A DNA stretch of 64,000 nt, taken from Dyella jiangningensis (GTDB lineage: Bacteria; Pseudomonadota; Gammaproteobacteria; Xanthomonadales; Rhodanobacteraceae). The stretch covers positions 1,984,001 through 2,048,000 of the forward strand of contig NZ_NFZS01000001.1 of the NCBI RefSeq assembly GCF_003264855.1. Reading direction: 5' to 3'. The position numbers were made by a program, and so were the translations under genes. Numbering within the stretch: the stretch's first letter is position 1; each line of letters starts with the position of its first letter. A model generated the notes under the pieces. It had not been told where the DNA came from, did no database searches, and saw only the letters and a list, made by a program, of their open reading frames with translations. Of this stretch, positions 26,768-35,255 are shown piece by piece.

Positions 26768-28045
26768 TCAAAGTCGACCGTCGACGGCGTCGCGCGGCAA
26801 TACGTATTTCACGTCATACACCACCGAATCCGGCTTGCCGTAGCCGCGGATGCCATCGACGCCCAGTTCGATGAACTGACGGTGCCCGACCGCCACGATG
26901 ACGGCATCGTAGTCGCCGGGCACCGGCGTGGCGACTGGCGACAGCGCGTACTCATGTTCGGCCTCATCGGCATTGATCCAGGGATCGTGTACGTCCACCT
27001 GGGCCTTGTACGCGTGCAAGGCATGCACGATGTCCACCACGCGGGTGTTGCGCAGGTCGGGGCAGTTCTCCTTGAAGGCGAGGCCCAGCACCAGCACGCG
27101 TGCACGCACCGGGTTGATGCCCTTGCACACCATCAGGCGGATGACTTCGTTGGCGACATACACGCCCATGCCGTCATTCGTGCGTCGGCCGGCCAGGATC
27201 ACGTCGGGGTGATGCCCGACCTCCTGTGCCTTGTGGGTCAGGTAGTAGGGGTCCACGCCGATGCAGTGGCCGCCGACCAGGCCCGGACGAAAGGGCAGGA
27301 AGTTCCACTTGGTGCCGGCGGCCTGCAGCACTTCCAGCGTATCGATGCCGAGCTTGTTGAACAGGATGGAGAGATCGTTGACCAGGGCGATGTTGAGGTC
27401 GCGCTGCGTGTTCTCGATGACCTTGGCGGCTTCGGCCACCTTCAGCGAGCTGGCCTTGTGCGTGCCGGCCGTGATGATCGAGCTGTAGAGGCGGTCGACG
27501 AAATCGGCGGCCTCGGGCGTGGAGCCGGAAGTGACCTTGAGGATGCTGGTGACGCGATGCTGCTTGTCGCCCGGGTTGATGCGTTCCGGGCTGTAACCGG
27601 CGAAGAAGTCGCGGTTGAACACCAGGCCCGAACCCTTCTCGAGGATGGGCACGCACACTTCTTCCGTGCAGCCGGGATACACCGTGGATTCGTATACCAC
27701 GGTGTCGCCGCGCTTGAGCACCTTCGACAGCGCTTCGCTGGCGCGCACGAGCGGCGTGAGGTCAGGGCGCTTGGCCGAATCGATCGGCGTGGGCACCGTG
27801 ACGATGTAAACATTCCGGTCGGCAAGATCGGCCAACTCGCTGCTGAAGCGCAGGCGGCCGGCCTCGGCCAGCTCCTCGCTGTTGACTTCCAGGGTGCTGT
27901 CGCGCCCCCCGCGCAGTTCCTCGATGCGGGCACGGTTGATGTCGAAACCGACGGTGTCGTAGCGCTTGCCAAACTCGACGGCCAGGGGAAGGCCGACGTA
28001 GCCGAGACCGATGATGGCGAGCTTGGTGTCTTCCAGATTCTGCAT
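26768..28045 (-). CDS. tviB: TviB/WbpO-type nucleotide-sugar 6-dehydrogenase
   Basis: The 425-aa protein has the NAD-binding [18 protein letters not shown], the TVPTPID segment, [12 protein letters not shown] and the active-site cysteine motif [14 protein letters not shown]. These match the UDP-N-acetylhexosamine dehydrogenases TviB, WbpO and CapL, which form UDP-N-acetylgalactosaminuronate, rather than the UDP-glucose dehydrogenases. A longer open frame reaches 28150, but [13 protein letters not shown] at 28045 with an AGGAAC ribosome site fits the family length. It is the first gene of the run leading to the epimerase, GMC oxidoreductase, phosphopantetheinyl transferase and sugar transferase. 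The promoter should lie in the shared region with the siderophore receptor gene. Confidence 0.9.
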   Translation of the reverse strand: MQNLEDTKLAIIGLGYVGLPLAVEFGKRYDTVGFDINRARIEELRGGRDSTLEVNSEELAEAGRLRFSSELADLADRNVYIVTVPTPIDSAKRPDLTPLVRASEALSKVLKRGDTVVYESTVYPGCTEEVCVPILEKGSGLVFNRDFFAGYSPERINPGDKQHRVTSILKVTSGSTPEAADFVDRLYSSIITAGTHKASSLKVAEAAKVIENTQRDLNIALVNDLSILFNKLGIDTLEVLQAAGTKWNFLPFRPGLVGGHCIGVDPYYLTHKAQEVGHHPDVILAGRRTNDGMGVYVANEVIRLMVCKGINPVRARVLVLGLAFKENCPDLRNTRVVDIVHALHAYKAQVDVHDPWINADEAEHEYALSPVATPVPGDYDAVIVAVGHRQFIELGVDGIRGYGKPDSVVYDVKYVLPRDAVDGRL

Positions 28046-28403
28046 GCGGGGTTCCTGCTGTCTGGTGTGAAGAGGCACAGAGCCGGCCAGCAGGCTATCC
28101 GTTGGATTGCCCGATTTGGATGACGAGAACTCCGTGCCCTTGCGCTTCACAGGCTTCAGTGCCTGTCGAAACAGCCCGCGCGAGTGATGCGCGCGGGCGA
28201 CGCAAGGCTAGCAGGGTCGTCTTCCTTTTCAGCTAGGCCAGAGGTTGCTTACCCAATGGAGGATGCCGGTCAAAAGGCCTGTTGGGATGAACGCCGCCTG
28301 CATGTGATGGCTGCCGGCGCGCATCGCCGATCGGATCAGCTTGCTTGATGGACGGACAGGAGCATGAGGACGTTGCCTCCCGGGCCGTCCTTGAAGCCAA
28401 GAT

Positions 28404-28422
28404 ATTGCGAATCATTCTCAAT
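28404..28422. promoter_or_regulatory. putative Fur box upstream of the siderophore receptor
   Basis: The 19-base sequence attgcgaatcattctcaat is a near-perfect inverted repeat (attg-gaat-c-attc-caat) and closely matches the gaatcattctc core of Fur operators. It lies about 134 bases before the receptor ATG in the divergent region 28046-28555, which also must contain the promoter of the uronic-acid operon. Fur with iron would repress the receptor-piuC-sel1 genes. I see no other named element in that 510-base region. Confidence 0.75.
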
Positions 28423-28555
28423 CACGTTATCTTCTTGTCACGCAGCCGGGCTCGAGACGTCACCTCGCCATGGCGAACGCAACCCTCCCACCCAATCAGC
28501 AGGCAGCGGCCCCGGAACAGGGCCGGCGTTTGCTTGCGCGAAGGATCGATCGAGC

Positions 28556-30856
28556 ATGACTTGCAAAGCGTTTGTGTCTTCTGCGGCGAACCCACCCATC
28601 CGCCTTGCCATGAGTGCGCTGGGACTGGCCATGGCGTCGACCTCGGCCCTGGCGGCCGGCGCGGCAACCGACGACCACGGCACAACGCCGGACCCGCAGG
28701 ACGCACAGAACCTGGAAGGGGTGAAGGTGCGCTCGACGGTGGTCAACACCACCTCGCCGAAATTCACCGCGCCCTTGCTGGATACGCCACGCTCGGTCAC
28801 CGTCATTCCTCAGGAGATCATCCAGCAGACGGCGGCGACGTCCTTGCTCGACGTGCTGCGCCAGGTTCCGGGCATCACCTTCGGCGCGGGCGAAGGCGGC
28901 AATCCCAACGGCGATCGCCCGATCATCCGCGGCTTCAATTCGGAGAGCTCGATCTTCATCGATGGCATCCGCAGCTCCGGTTCGCAGAGCCGCGAAATCT
29001 TCGACGTCGACCAGGTTGAAGTGCTCAAGGGACCGAGTTCGGCCTACACGGGGCGTGGTGGCGTGGGTGGCAGCATCAACCTGGTGACCAAGGCGCCCAA
29101 GGCCGAGGATTTCGTGCGCGGTACGGCCGGCATCGGTACCGACAATTACTACCGCGGCACGGTGGACTGGAACCAGCAGGTCGGCAGCGACTCCGCCATT
29201 CGGCTCAACGTGATGGGGCACAGCAACGATATTCCAGGCCGCGACGGGCCCGACTTCTCCCGCTGGGGCATCGCGCCGTCGGTGACGTTCGGCCTGCATT
29301 CGGCTACCAGCGTCACGCTGAGCTATTACCACCTGCAGAGTGATGACACGCCGGACAGCGGCATCCCGTACAACAACCCGTTCGCGGCGACGAGCCCCTA
29401 CGCCTACCTCAACGGCGATGGCCGGCCGTATTCGGTACCGCGCGGCACCTATTACGGCTGGCTGGACCGCGACTTCCAGAAGCAGAACGACGACGTCGGT
29501 TCCGTGCTGGTGAAGCACGACTTCGGCAACGGCTGGCTGCTGCGCAACACCACGCTGTACGGCCGTTCCACCAACAACTACATCTGGACGCAGCCGGACG
29601 ACAGCCAGGGCAATTTCCTGTTGAACGGCGGCGTCTGGCGCCGCAACAACAACCGCGACAGCAGCACCACCAACCTCACCAACCAGACCGATCTCACCGG
29701 CGAGTTCGAGACGGGCTCGCTCAAGCACAGCTTCGCCGCCGGCCTGGAAATCAGCAGCGAGAAGACCCAGCGCACCAGCTACCTGGTCGATCCGGCGATC
29801 AACGCCGCCGACACCCATAACACCGGTTCCATCGTCAACGGGGCCTGCACTCCGAAATACGGTATCGGTGCCGCGTCCAATTACTGGTGCACCGATGCGC
29901 AGCACCCGACGCCGAACGACCCGTTCAACGGCGCGGTCATCGGCGGCCAGAACCCGACGCGCATCGTCACCGACACGCGCTCGGCCTGGGCTTTCGACAC
30001 GGTGGAGTTCAATCCGCAGTGGTCGGTGAACGGCGGCGTGCGTTTCGACAGTTTCAGCACGCATTCGACGGCCACCACGACCACCACCGGCGTGGTCACG
30101 CGCCTCGGCAACGACTCCCATTTCTGGAACTACCAGCTCGGCGTGGTCTACAAGCCTGCGCAGAACGGCAGCATCTACCTGTCCTGGGGTACCTCGTCGA
30201 ATCCGCCGGGGGTGGATGCCGGCGACGGCGCGGACGGCATTGCCGTCACCAATGCGGACCTCAAGCCCGAAAGCAGCCGCAACCTTGAGCTCGGCACCAA
30301 GTGGGACGTGCTCGACCAGCGCCTCTCGCTCACCGCGGCGATCTTCCGCAGCGAAAAGACCAATGCCCGCGTCGCCACGGGTGGCCGCGGCAGTGCGCAG
30401 ATCAATGCCGGCGATCAGCGCGTCGATGGCATCGAACTGGGCTTCAGCGGCGCCATCACCGAGCGCTGGAGCGTGTACGGCGGCTACACGTATCTCGACA
30501 GCGAGCTGGTCAAGGTCGGTCCGGGCGAACAGGCGAACAAGGGCAATGAGTTTCCCAACACGCCCAAGAACAGCTTCACGCTGTGGACCACGGTGGCGAT
30601 CACCTCGAAGTGGTCAGTGGGTGGCGGCGCGTACTACCAGGACAAGGTGTATGGCGATACCGCCAACCGGAAGTGGGTCCCTTCGTACACGCGCTTCGAT
30701 GCGATGGCTTCCTACCAGGTGAACCCGCGCCTGACGCTGCAGCTCAACGTGCAGAACCTCACCAACAAGTACTACTTCGACAAGGCCTATGCCTCGCACT
30801 ACGCCTCGGTGGCGCCGGGCCGGGCCGGCATCCTGACCGCGAACTTCAGCTTCTGA
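28556..30856 (+). CDS. TonB-dependent siderophore receptor
   Basis: The 766-aa outer-membrane receptor has a signal peptide (about residues 1-32, ending ALAAG), a plug domain with the [16 protein letters not shown] and [17 protein letters not shown](II)RGFN segments, and a 22-strand-type barrel that ends in ANFSF with the terminal phenylalanine needed for barrel assembly. Its closest named relatives should be the catecholate/hydroxamate receptors of the FhuA/Fiu group. The open frame reaches upstream, but the ATG at 28556 gives the signal peptide. The Fur-like site upstream and the piuC gene 56 bases downstream support an iron-uptake role. Which siderophore it takes up is not visible. The NRPS product nearby is not obviously a siderophore. 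Confidence 0.93.
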   Translation: MTCKAFVSSAANPPIRLAMSALGLAMASTSALAAGAATDDHGTTPDPQDAQNLEGVKVRSTVVNTTSPKFTAPLLDTPRSVTVIPQEIIQQTAATSLLDVLRQVPGITFGAGEGGNPNGDRPIIRGFNSESSIFIDGIRSSGSQSREIFDVDQVEVLKGPSSAYTGRGGVGGSINLVTKAPKAEDFVRGTAGIGTDNYYRGTVDWNQQVGSDSAIRLNVMGHSNDIPGRDGPDFSRWGIAPSVTFGLHSATSVTLSYYHLQSDDTPDSGIPYNNPFAATSPYAYLNGDGRPYSVPRGTYYGWLDRDFQKQNDDVGSVLVKHDFGNGWLLRNTTLYGRSTNNYIWTQPDDSQGNFLLNGGVWRRNNNRDSSTTNLTNQTDLTGEFETGSLKHSFAAGLEISSEKTQRTSYLVDPAINAADTHNTGSIVNGACTPKYGIGAASNYWCTDAQHPTPNDPFNGAVIGGQNPTRIVTDTRSAWAFDTVEFNPQWSVNGGVRFDSFSTHSTATTTTTGVVTRLGNDSHFWNYQLGVVYKPAQNGSIYLSWGTSSNPPGVDAGDGADGIAVTNADLKPESSRNLELGTKWDVLDQRLSLTAAIFRSEKTNARVATGGRGSAQINAGDQRVDGIELGFSGAITERWSVYGGYTYLDSELVKVGPGEQANKGNEFPNTPKNSFTLWTTVAITSKWSVGGGAYYQDKVYGDTANRKWVPSYTRFDAMASYQVNPRLTLQLNVQNLTNKYYFDKAYASHYASVAPGRAGILTANFSF

Positions 30857-30912
30857 TAGTGTCCCCGGGCTGGCCGCGGGATAGCGGCCAGCCGCCGGGC
30901 CAAGGAAACACC

Positions 30913-31599
30913 ATGCTTCTGCACATTCCCGAAGTCCTCACCGCCGATGAACTGGCGATCTGCCGGCAGCGCCTCAAGCAGGCGCCATGGGCGGACGGAC
31001 GGGTCACGGCGGGTCACCAGTCGGCGCTCGCCAAGGACAACCTGCAGCTTCCGGAAGATTCCGCGGAAGCGAAGGAACTCGGCCAGTTGGTGCTCGATGC
31101 GCTCGGTCGCAACACGACCTTCTTCGCTGGCGCGCTGCCGCGGCACATCTTCCCGCCGCTGTTCAATTGCTACCGCGGTGGCCAGTCGTTCGGCTTCCAT
31201 GTCGACAACGCGATCCGCTACGACCGTCGCCACGGGGCAGGCACGCCGATACGCACCGATCTCTCGGCCACGCTGTTCTTCAACGATCCCGACGAATACG
31301 ACGGCGGCGATCTGGTGATCGAAGACACCTACGGCACGCATTCGATCAAGCTGCCGGCCGGCGACATGGTGTTGTATCCCTCCAGCAGCCTGCACCGCGT
31401 CGAGCCGGTGACGCGTGGCGAGCGCACGGCGTCCTTCTTCTGGATCCAGAGCCTGGTTCGCGACGAGCACCAGCGTCGCCTGCTGCTGGAAATGGACGTC
31501 TCCATCCAGAGTCTTACCCAGGCCCAGGCATCGCACGCGGACGTGCTTCGGCTGACCGGCGTGTATCACAACCTGCTGCGGACGTGGTCCGAGACATGA
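30913..31599 (+). CDS. piuC: PKHD-type Fe(II)/2-oxoglutarate hydroxylase, PiuC/YbiX
   Basis: The 228-aa protein has the prolyl-4-hydroxylase-type core: [10 protein letters not shown] with the first His and Asp, [37 protein letters not shown] with the distal His and the 2-oxoglutarate-binding Arg. Members are encoded beside Fiu/PiuA-type TonB receptors and are controlled by iron. Their chemical substrate is still unclear. The ATG has the ribosome site AAGGAAAC. It ends inside the start of the Sel1 gene (ATGA overlap), which marks a three-gene iron operon. Confidence 0.93.
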   Translation: MLLHIPEVLTADELAICRQRLKQAPWADGRVTAGHQSALAKDNLQLPEDSAEAKELGQLVLDALGRNTTFFAGALPRHIFPPLFNCYRGGQSFGFHVDNAIRYDRRHGAGTPIRTDLSATLFFNDPDEYDGGDLVIEDTYGTHSIKLPAGDMVLYPSSSLHRVEPVTRGERTASFFWIQSLVRDEHQRRLLLEMDVSIQSLTQAQASHADVLRLTGVYHNLLRTWSET

Positions 31600-32318
31600 G
31601 TTGCGCGCAGGCGGCCGCTCGCGCCGACGAATTCCTGCACCTGTTGAGGACGAATCCGTCGCGCGTGCATGCGACCTTGCTGGCGCAGGCGCTCGCCGGC
31701 GATGCGGGATCGCAGCTGGGCGTGGCGCAGATGTATCTCGAAGGCATCGGCTGCGAACGAAATACGGGCGAGGCGCTGTACTGGTTCCAGCACGCGGCGC
31801 ATCAGGGCGACGCGATGTCGATGAACATGCTGGGCCGCATCCATGAGAACGGCTGGGGCGTGCCGGTCAGCTACGAACTGGCCGCCGTGTGGTACCGCGA
31901 AGCCGCCGAACACGGCTCGGATTGGGGCATGTACAACTATGCTCACGTGCTGGCCAACGGACGTGGCGTGAAAGCCGATCGCGCCGCGGCATTTCACTGG
32001 TTCGAGCGGGCGGTCGACGCCGGCCATGCGCGAGCCATGCATTTTCTCGGGCAGTACTACGAATATGGCTGGGAAACCGCGCCGGATGCCGAGCGGGCGT
32101 ATGCGCTTTATCGCCTGTCGGCGGAGAAGGGCGATTACCGCGGCAAATGCAGCTGGGCCTCGGTGCTGACCGAGCGTGGCCAGATCGAGCAGGCGTGCGC
32201 ACTGTTGCGATCCGCCATGGATGCCGCGCCCGCTTACTTCGTCGAAGCCCTGCGCAACGACCTGCGCCAGTCGCGGCATCCGCAGCTGCGTGAGCTGGCG
32301 GAGCATGCGGTGCCGTAA
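31596..32318 (+). CDS. Sel1-repeat protein of the iron-uptake operon
   Basis: The protein is 240 aa and is made mostly of Sel1-like tetratricopeptide repeats, for example [30 protein letters not shown], then [28 protein letters not shown] and [29 protein letters not shown] in consecutive units of about 36 residues (each given in part). Such repeats make protein-protein contacts. No signal peptide is seen, so it is probably cytoplasmic. Its start overlaps the piuC stop by four bases. The receptor-PiuC-Sel1 arrangement recurs in other gammaproteobacteria, so a role in iron acquisition is inferred from context only. Confidence 0.88.
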   Translation: MSCAQAAARADEFLHLLRTNPSRVHATLLAQALAGDAGSQLGVAQMYLEGIGCERNTGEALYWFQHAAHQGDAMSMNMLGRIHENGWGVPVSYELAAVWYREAAEHGSDWGMYNYAHVLANGRGVKADRAAAFHWFERAVDAGHARAMHFLGQYYEYGWETAPDAERAYALYRLSAEKGDYRGKCSWASVLTERGQIEQACALLRSAMDAAPAYFVEALRNDLRQSRHPQLRELAEHAVP

Positions 32319-32351
32319 AAAAAGCGCACCCGGTGCGTGACCGGGTGCGCT
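32316..32351 (-). terminator. intrinsic terminator of the DUF2076 gene, possibly bidirectional
   Basis: A perfect 12-base stem (agcgcacccggt / accgggtgcgct) with a five-base loop is followed on the minus strand by a run of seven T. It lies between the converging Sel1 and DUF2076 genes. Confidence 0.85.
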
Positions 32352-32381
32352 CGGTTTCGTCGATGGCCTGATGGCGGTGTG

Positions 32382-33017
32382 TCAGGACCAGTCGCTGTCG
32401 TCGAAACCGCCGTCGCTGCTGTCGTTGAAATCGTCCGTCGATGCGAAGTCGCGGCCATCGTGGTCCAGCGATCGATCGTTGTTGTCGTCGTAGTAGTTGT
32501 TGTTCTCGGTAATGTTTTCGATCACCGCCGGTTGGCCGCCACCGAGGAAGCCGCCGCCGTGATGGCCGCCGATCAGGCTTTCGATGCCTTCGAACAGGAA
32601 CATGCCACCCGCCACGCCTGCAGCGGTCGTTGCGGCTTGCGACAGAAAGCTCGGGGCGGCAGGCGGCTGCGCCGGTGCGCCGCCGAACAGGCGTTCACGC
32701 CAACTGGGCGCCGAAGCGGACGCCTGAGGCGGATACGGCGGTGGCGCGGCTCCCCAGGCGGGGGACTGGCCGCCCAGGAAGCTGCCGCCGCCCTGCTGCG
32801 ATCCCAGTTGCGATTGCAGTTGCGCGATCTGTGCCTTGGCGTTTTCCAGCGCCTGCTGCTGCAACAGGCTGCGTTGCACCAGTAGATAAAGCGCATCGGG
32901 CTGGCCGGCAAGCCGCTGGCGGATCAGTGCGTCGGCCTGCGGATCCTTCGCCACGCCACCGGCGCTGACCAGCCGCTGGAGAAAATCTTCGAGTAATTGT
33001 TGTTCCTGCGGTGTCAT
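32382..33017 (-). CDS. DUF2076 family protein
   Basis: The protein has 211 aa from the start chosen at MTPQEQQLLEDFLQRLV, the usual N-terminus of this family; upstream in-frame starts at 33053 and 33038 are possible. Residues 1-75 hold the helical DUF2076 domain (KDPQADALIRQ, QPDALYLLVQRSLLQQQAL). A Pro/Ala-rich part and a Gly-rich hydrophobic segment (AATTAAGVAGGMFLFEGIESLIGG) follow. The tail of about 45 residues is very acidic and Asn/Asp/Ser-rich. The function of the family is unknown; an envelope location has been proposed for relatives. It stands alone with its own terminator. Confidence 0.85.
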   Translation of the reverse strand: MTPQEQQLLEDFLQRLVSAGGVAKDPQADALIRQRLAGQPDALYLLVQRSLLQQQALENAKAQIAQLQSQLGSQQGGGSFLGGQSPAWGAAPPPYPPQASASAPSWRERLFGGAPAQPPAAPSFLSQAATTAAGVAGGMFLFEGIESLIGGHHGGGFLGGGQPAVIENITENNNYYDDNNDRSLDHDGRDFASTDDFNDSSDGGFDDSDWS

Positions 33018-33118
33018 GACTTGCGAAATCTCCGGCATGGATGAGGTGCCCACCTTCGCGTGCCAAAGGCGAGGGCTGCAGTGCCGGAAGTGTGCCCGCG
33101 CTCGGTGACATCAAGGGC

Positions 33119-33530
33119 TCAGCCTTTTCCGTTTGCCTGGCAGTCAGTGTTCGCAAATGCTTGCGCCGCGTCGACGGCCGTGGAATGCCGTGCCGGATTC
33201 GTCGAGCCATCCAGGCGGGCAACCCGCCGCATGTCGACCCATGATGGATGTCGCTCCGATCAACACCGGGTCACCGGCGTCATGTCCCGAGGTGTCGTCG
33301 ATCCTCTTGAACTCGTCGACATCGATCAGCAGCAAAGAGAAGCCGCCGGGCGATGCGATGGCAGGGATGTCTTGCTGCGTCTTCGCACGAATCGCACGGC
33401 GATCGAGCTTGCGATGTAACGGACGCCAACGCGAACGCCGGCGCCATGCACGCGTTGCAGCACCTTCTGTATTTTCTGGACGCGTGGCGTCGGCGAACAG
33501 TCGTGCCGTGACCGCGATGCAGTCTTTCGT
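33119..33530 (-). pseudogene. decayed GGDEF (diguanylate cyclase) fragment
   Basis: One minus-strand frame (33650-33144) contains GGFSLLLIDVDEFKRIDDT and SGHDAGDPVL, which match the first half of a GGDEF domain. About 30 residues later the similarity continues in another frame (RRVARLDG then AVDAAQAFA) and stops at 33119. The GG(D/E)EF signature itself is lost and no complete upstream sensor part or start is present. This looks like a truncated, frameshifted remnant of a diguanylate cyclase. I see nothing else in 33018-33611. Confidence 0.6.
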
Positions 33531-33611
33531 GCCAGGCGTGCCGAAGCGGGCGAGGGCCCATAACAAAACAGCGCCTGATGCCTGAGGCAACAAGCGCTGT
33601 CTGGAATCAAG

Positions 33612-33687
<76 letters not shown>

Positions 33688-33744
33688 ACAAGAGCGCGTC
33701 ATGTTAGCAGGCTGTTTTGGCTTTCGCCAAGCCCCCGATGGGGC

Positions 33745-34863
33745 TCAAGGCAGCAGGCGCGTCAGTTCATCGTGGAGCACGTCGCGTCGCCAGCCTTCCA
33801 GGAAATCGGGCCATTGCGCGGTGACCACGTATTCTTCCAACACCTTGCGCGGGCACAGGAGGCCCGCAGGGAGGTCGAGGTTCGCGGCACGCTTGTCGAC
33901 GCAGTCCTTCATGGCCGACAGCGCGCGCTTGGCATCGCCCTGCGGCGATTCGGGAATGTCCGCGGTGGCGGTCACTTCTTCCGCTTCGATAGGACGAAGC
34001 AAGGTCTCGAGCAGCTCTCTCTGCTGCGGTGAACGGAGCGCCCGCTGGCCCCGCGTGCGCTGCTCGAGGTCGCCGGCGCTGGTCGGGCGCTGCTGCACCA
34101 GGTTCATCACCAGTGCGTCCTCCAGCAGCCACGGACGCGGGCGATCCAGCGTGCGTGCAGTCTGATCGCGCCACAGCAGGATGCGGCGCAGCAGGGCCCT
34201 CTGCTCAGGTCGCCATTCGGCCGCGCTGCGGAACACGCGTTGAGGCTGGGGGTCGCCTCCCCGGTTGCACGAGCGCAGCTTCAGTCGTTCGCAATCCTCG
34301 GCATGCCAGGCTGCGCGATCGCGCTGCGCGAGGCGCTCGGCAAGTTGTTCGTGAACCGGTTTCAGGTAGACGACATCGAGCGTGGCGTAGCTGCGCTGTG
34401 ATTCGGTCAGCGGGCGCTGCAGCCAGTCGGAACGGGTTTCTCCCTTGTCCAGTTCGGCGCCTGCCAGCTCTGCCACCAGCGCGCGATAGCTGATGCCCAG
34501 GCCCATGCCCACGAACGCCGCCGCGATCTGCGTGTCGAACAGGCGACCCGGACCCTGTGGCAGCAGGGGCGAAAGCGCCTCGAGGTCTTCGCTCGCGCTG
34601 TGCATCACGGTAACCACATCGCTGTCGCCGACCAGCGGCCGCAGCGCTTGGCCTATCTCGAAGGCGAGCGGATCAACCAGCGCATAGCGGCCGCTCCAGC
34701 CGAGCTGGATCAGGGCCAGCTGCGGATAGAACGTATTGCGCCGCATGAACTCCGTATCGAAGCCGAGCGAGGCGTCATGGGGCACGGTGGCCAGCCATGC
34801 GTGCAACGCATCGGGCGTATCGATCCAGGCGGCATCGGGAGTAGGGATGGAGTCAGGCTGCAT
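33745..34863 (-). CDS. rnd: ribonuclease D
   Basis: The 372-aa 3'-5' exoribonuclease trims tRNA precursors. The DEDDy exonuclease motifs are visible as GFDTEFMRRNTFYPQLALIQ, HSASEDLEAL and SYATLDVVYL. An HRDC-like domain follows (EQRALLRRILLWRDQTAR and PWLLEDALVMNL). The open frame extends through the upstream repeat to 35292, but the ATG at 34863 has an AGGAAG ribosome site and gives the family length. A tRNA-Ala gene lies 57 bases downstream on the same strand. The 292-base inverted-repeat element begins 64 bases upstream, so the promoter must be short or lie within that element. Confidence 0.95.
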   Translation of the reverse strand: MQPDSIPTPDAAWIDTPDALHAWLATVPHDASLGFDTEFMRRNTFYPQLALIQLGWSGRYALVDPLAFEIGQALRPLVGDSDVVTVMHSASEDLEALSPLLPQGPGRLFDTQIAAAFVGMGLGISYRALVAELAGAELDKGETRSDWLQRPLTESQRSYATLDVVYLKPVHEQLAERLAQRDRAAWHAEDCERLKLRSCNRGGDPQPQRVFRSAAEWRPEQRALLRRILLWRDQTARTLDRPRPWLLEDALVMNLVQQRPTSAGDLEQRTRGQRALRSPQQRELLETLLRPIEAEEVTATADIPESPQGDAKRALSAMKDCVDKRAANLDLPAGLLCPRKVLEEYVVTAQWPDFLEGWRRDVLHDELTRLLP

Positions 34864-34927
34864 GCGTCTTCCTGGCGACACAGGACGCGCACCCGCGCAT
34901 TGTCCTGACATCGGTTTGTGCCTATGG

Positions 34928-35219
34928 TTAAGGCAACACTGACTAAGTATCGCCGTCGTCATGATGTCTGGAAGGCTCGCCGGCTGCGCCGCGTGGCACC
35001 GGGAAGACTGGCCGTCTTGCCAAGCCGCGCGGCGCAGCCGGCGGGCCTTCCAGACATCACCCATCATTGAAAATTCAACCGATTGGGCCCGCCCTGTCTG
35101 TCCGCACGCCTTCGGTCCGCTGGCTCGACAGACCGCCAGTCTGCCTTCGCCAACGGCCCTGTGGCCTGCGAACAGACAGGACGGGTGGCGACGGCGATAC
35201 TTAGTCAGTGTTGCCTTAA
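34928..35219. repeat. 292-base nested inverted-repeat element (MITE- or BIME-like)
   Basis: The element has perfect 31-base terminal inverted repeats (34928-34958 and 35189-35219; outer end ttaaggcaacactgac). Inside lies a second pair of 31-base arms with about one mismatch (34963-34993 and 35028-35058, beginning gatgtctggaaggc), whose loop can itself pair (gaagac/gtcttg). A third pair lies between 35091 and 35188 (cctgtctgt / acagacagg). There is no convincing coding frame. It fills the region between the divergent rnd and the FGE-like gene. Form and size suggest a non-autonomous transposable or dispersed palindromic repeat. Confidence 0.85.
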
Positions 35220-35255
35220 GCGCTGCACGATAACAGGCCGCCCCGGAACCAAGCC

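Noticed and set aside
28496-30121. 541-codon minus-strand frame inside the siderophore receptor gene
   Set aside because: It is Val/Arg-rich and antisense to a receptor with a full signal peptide, plug and barrel.
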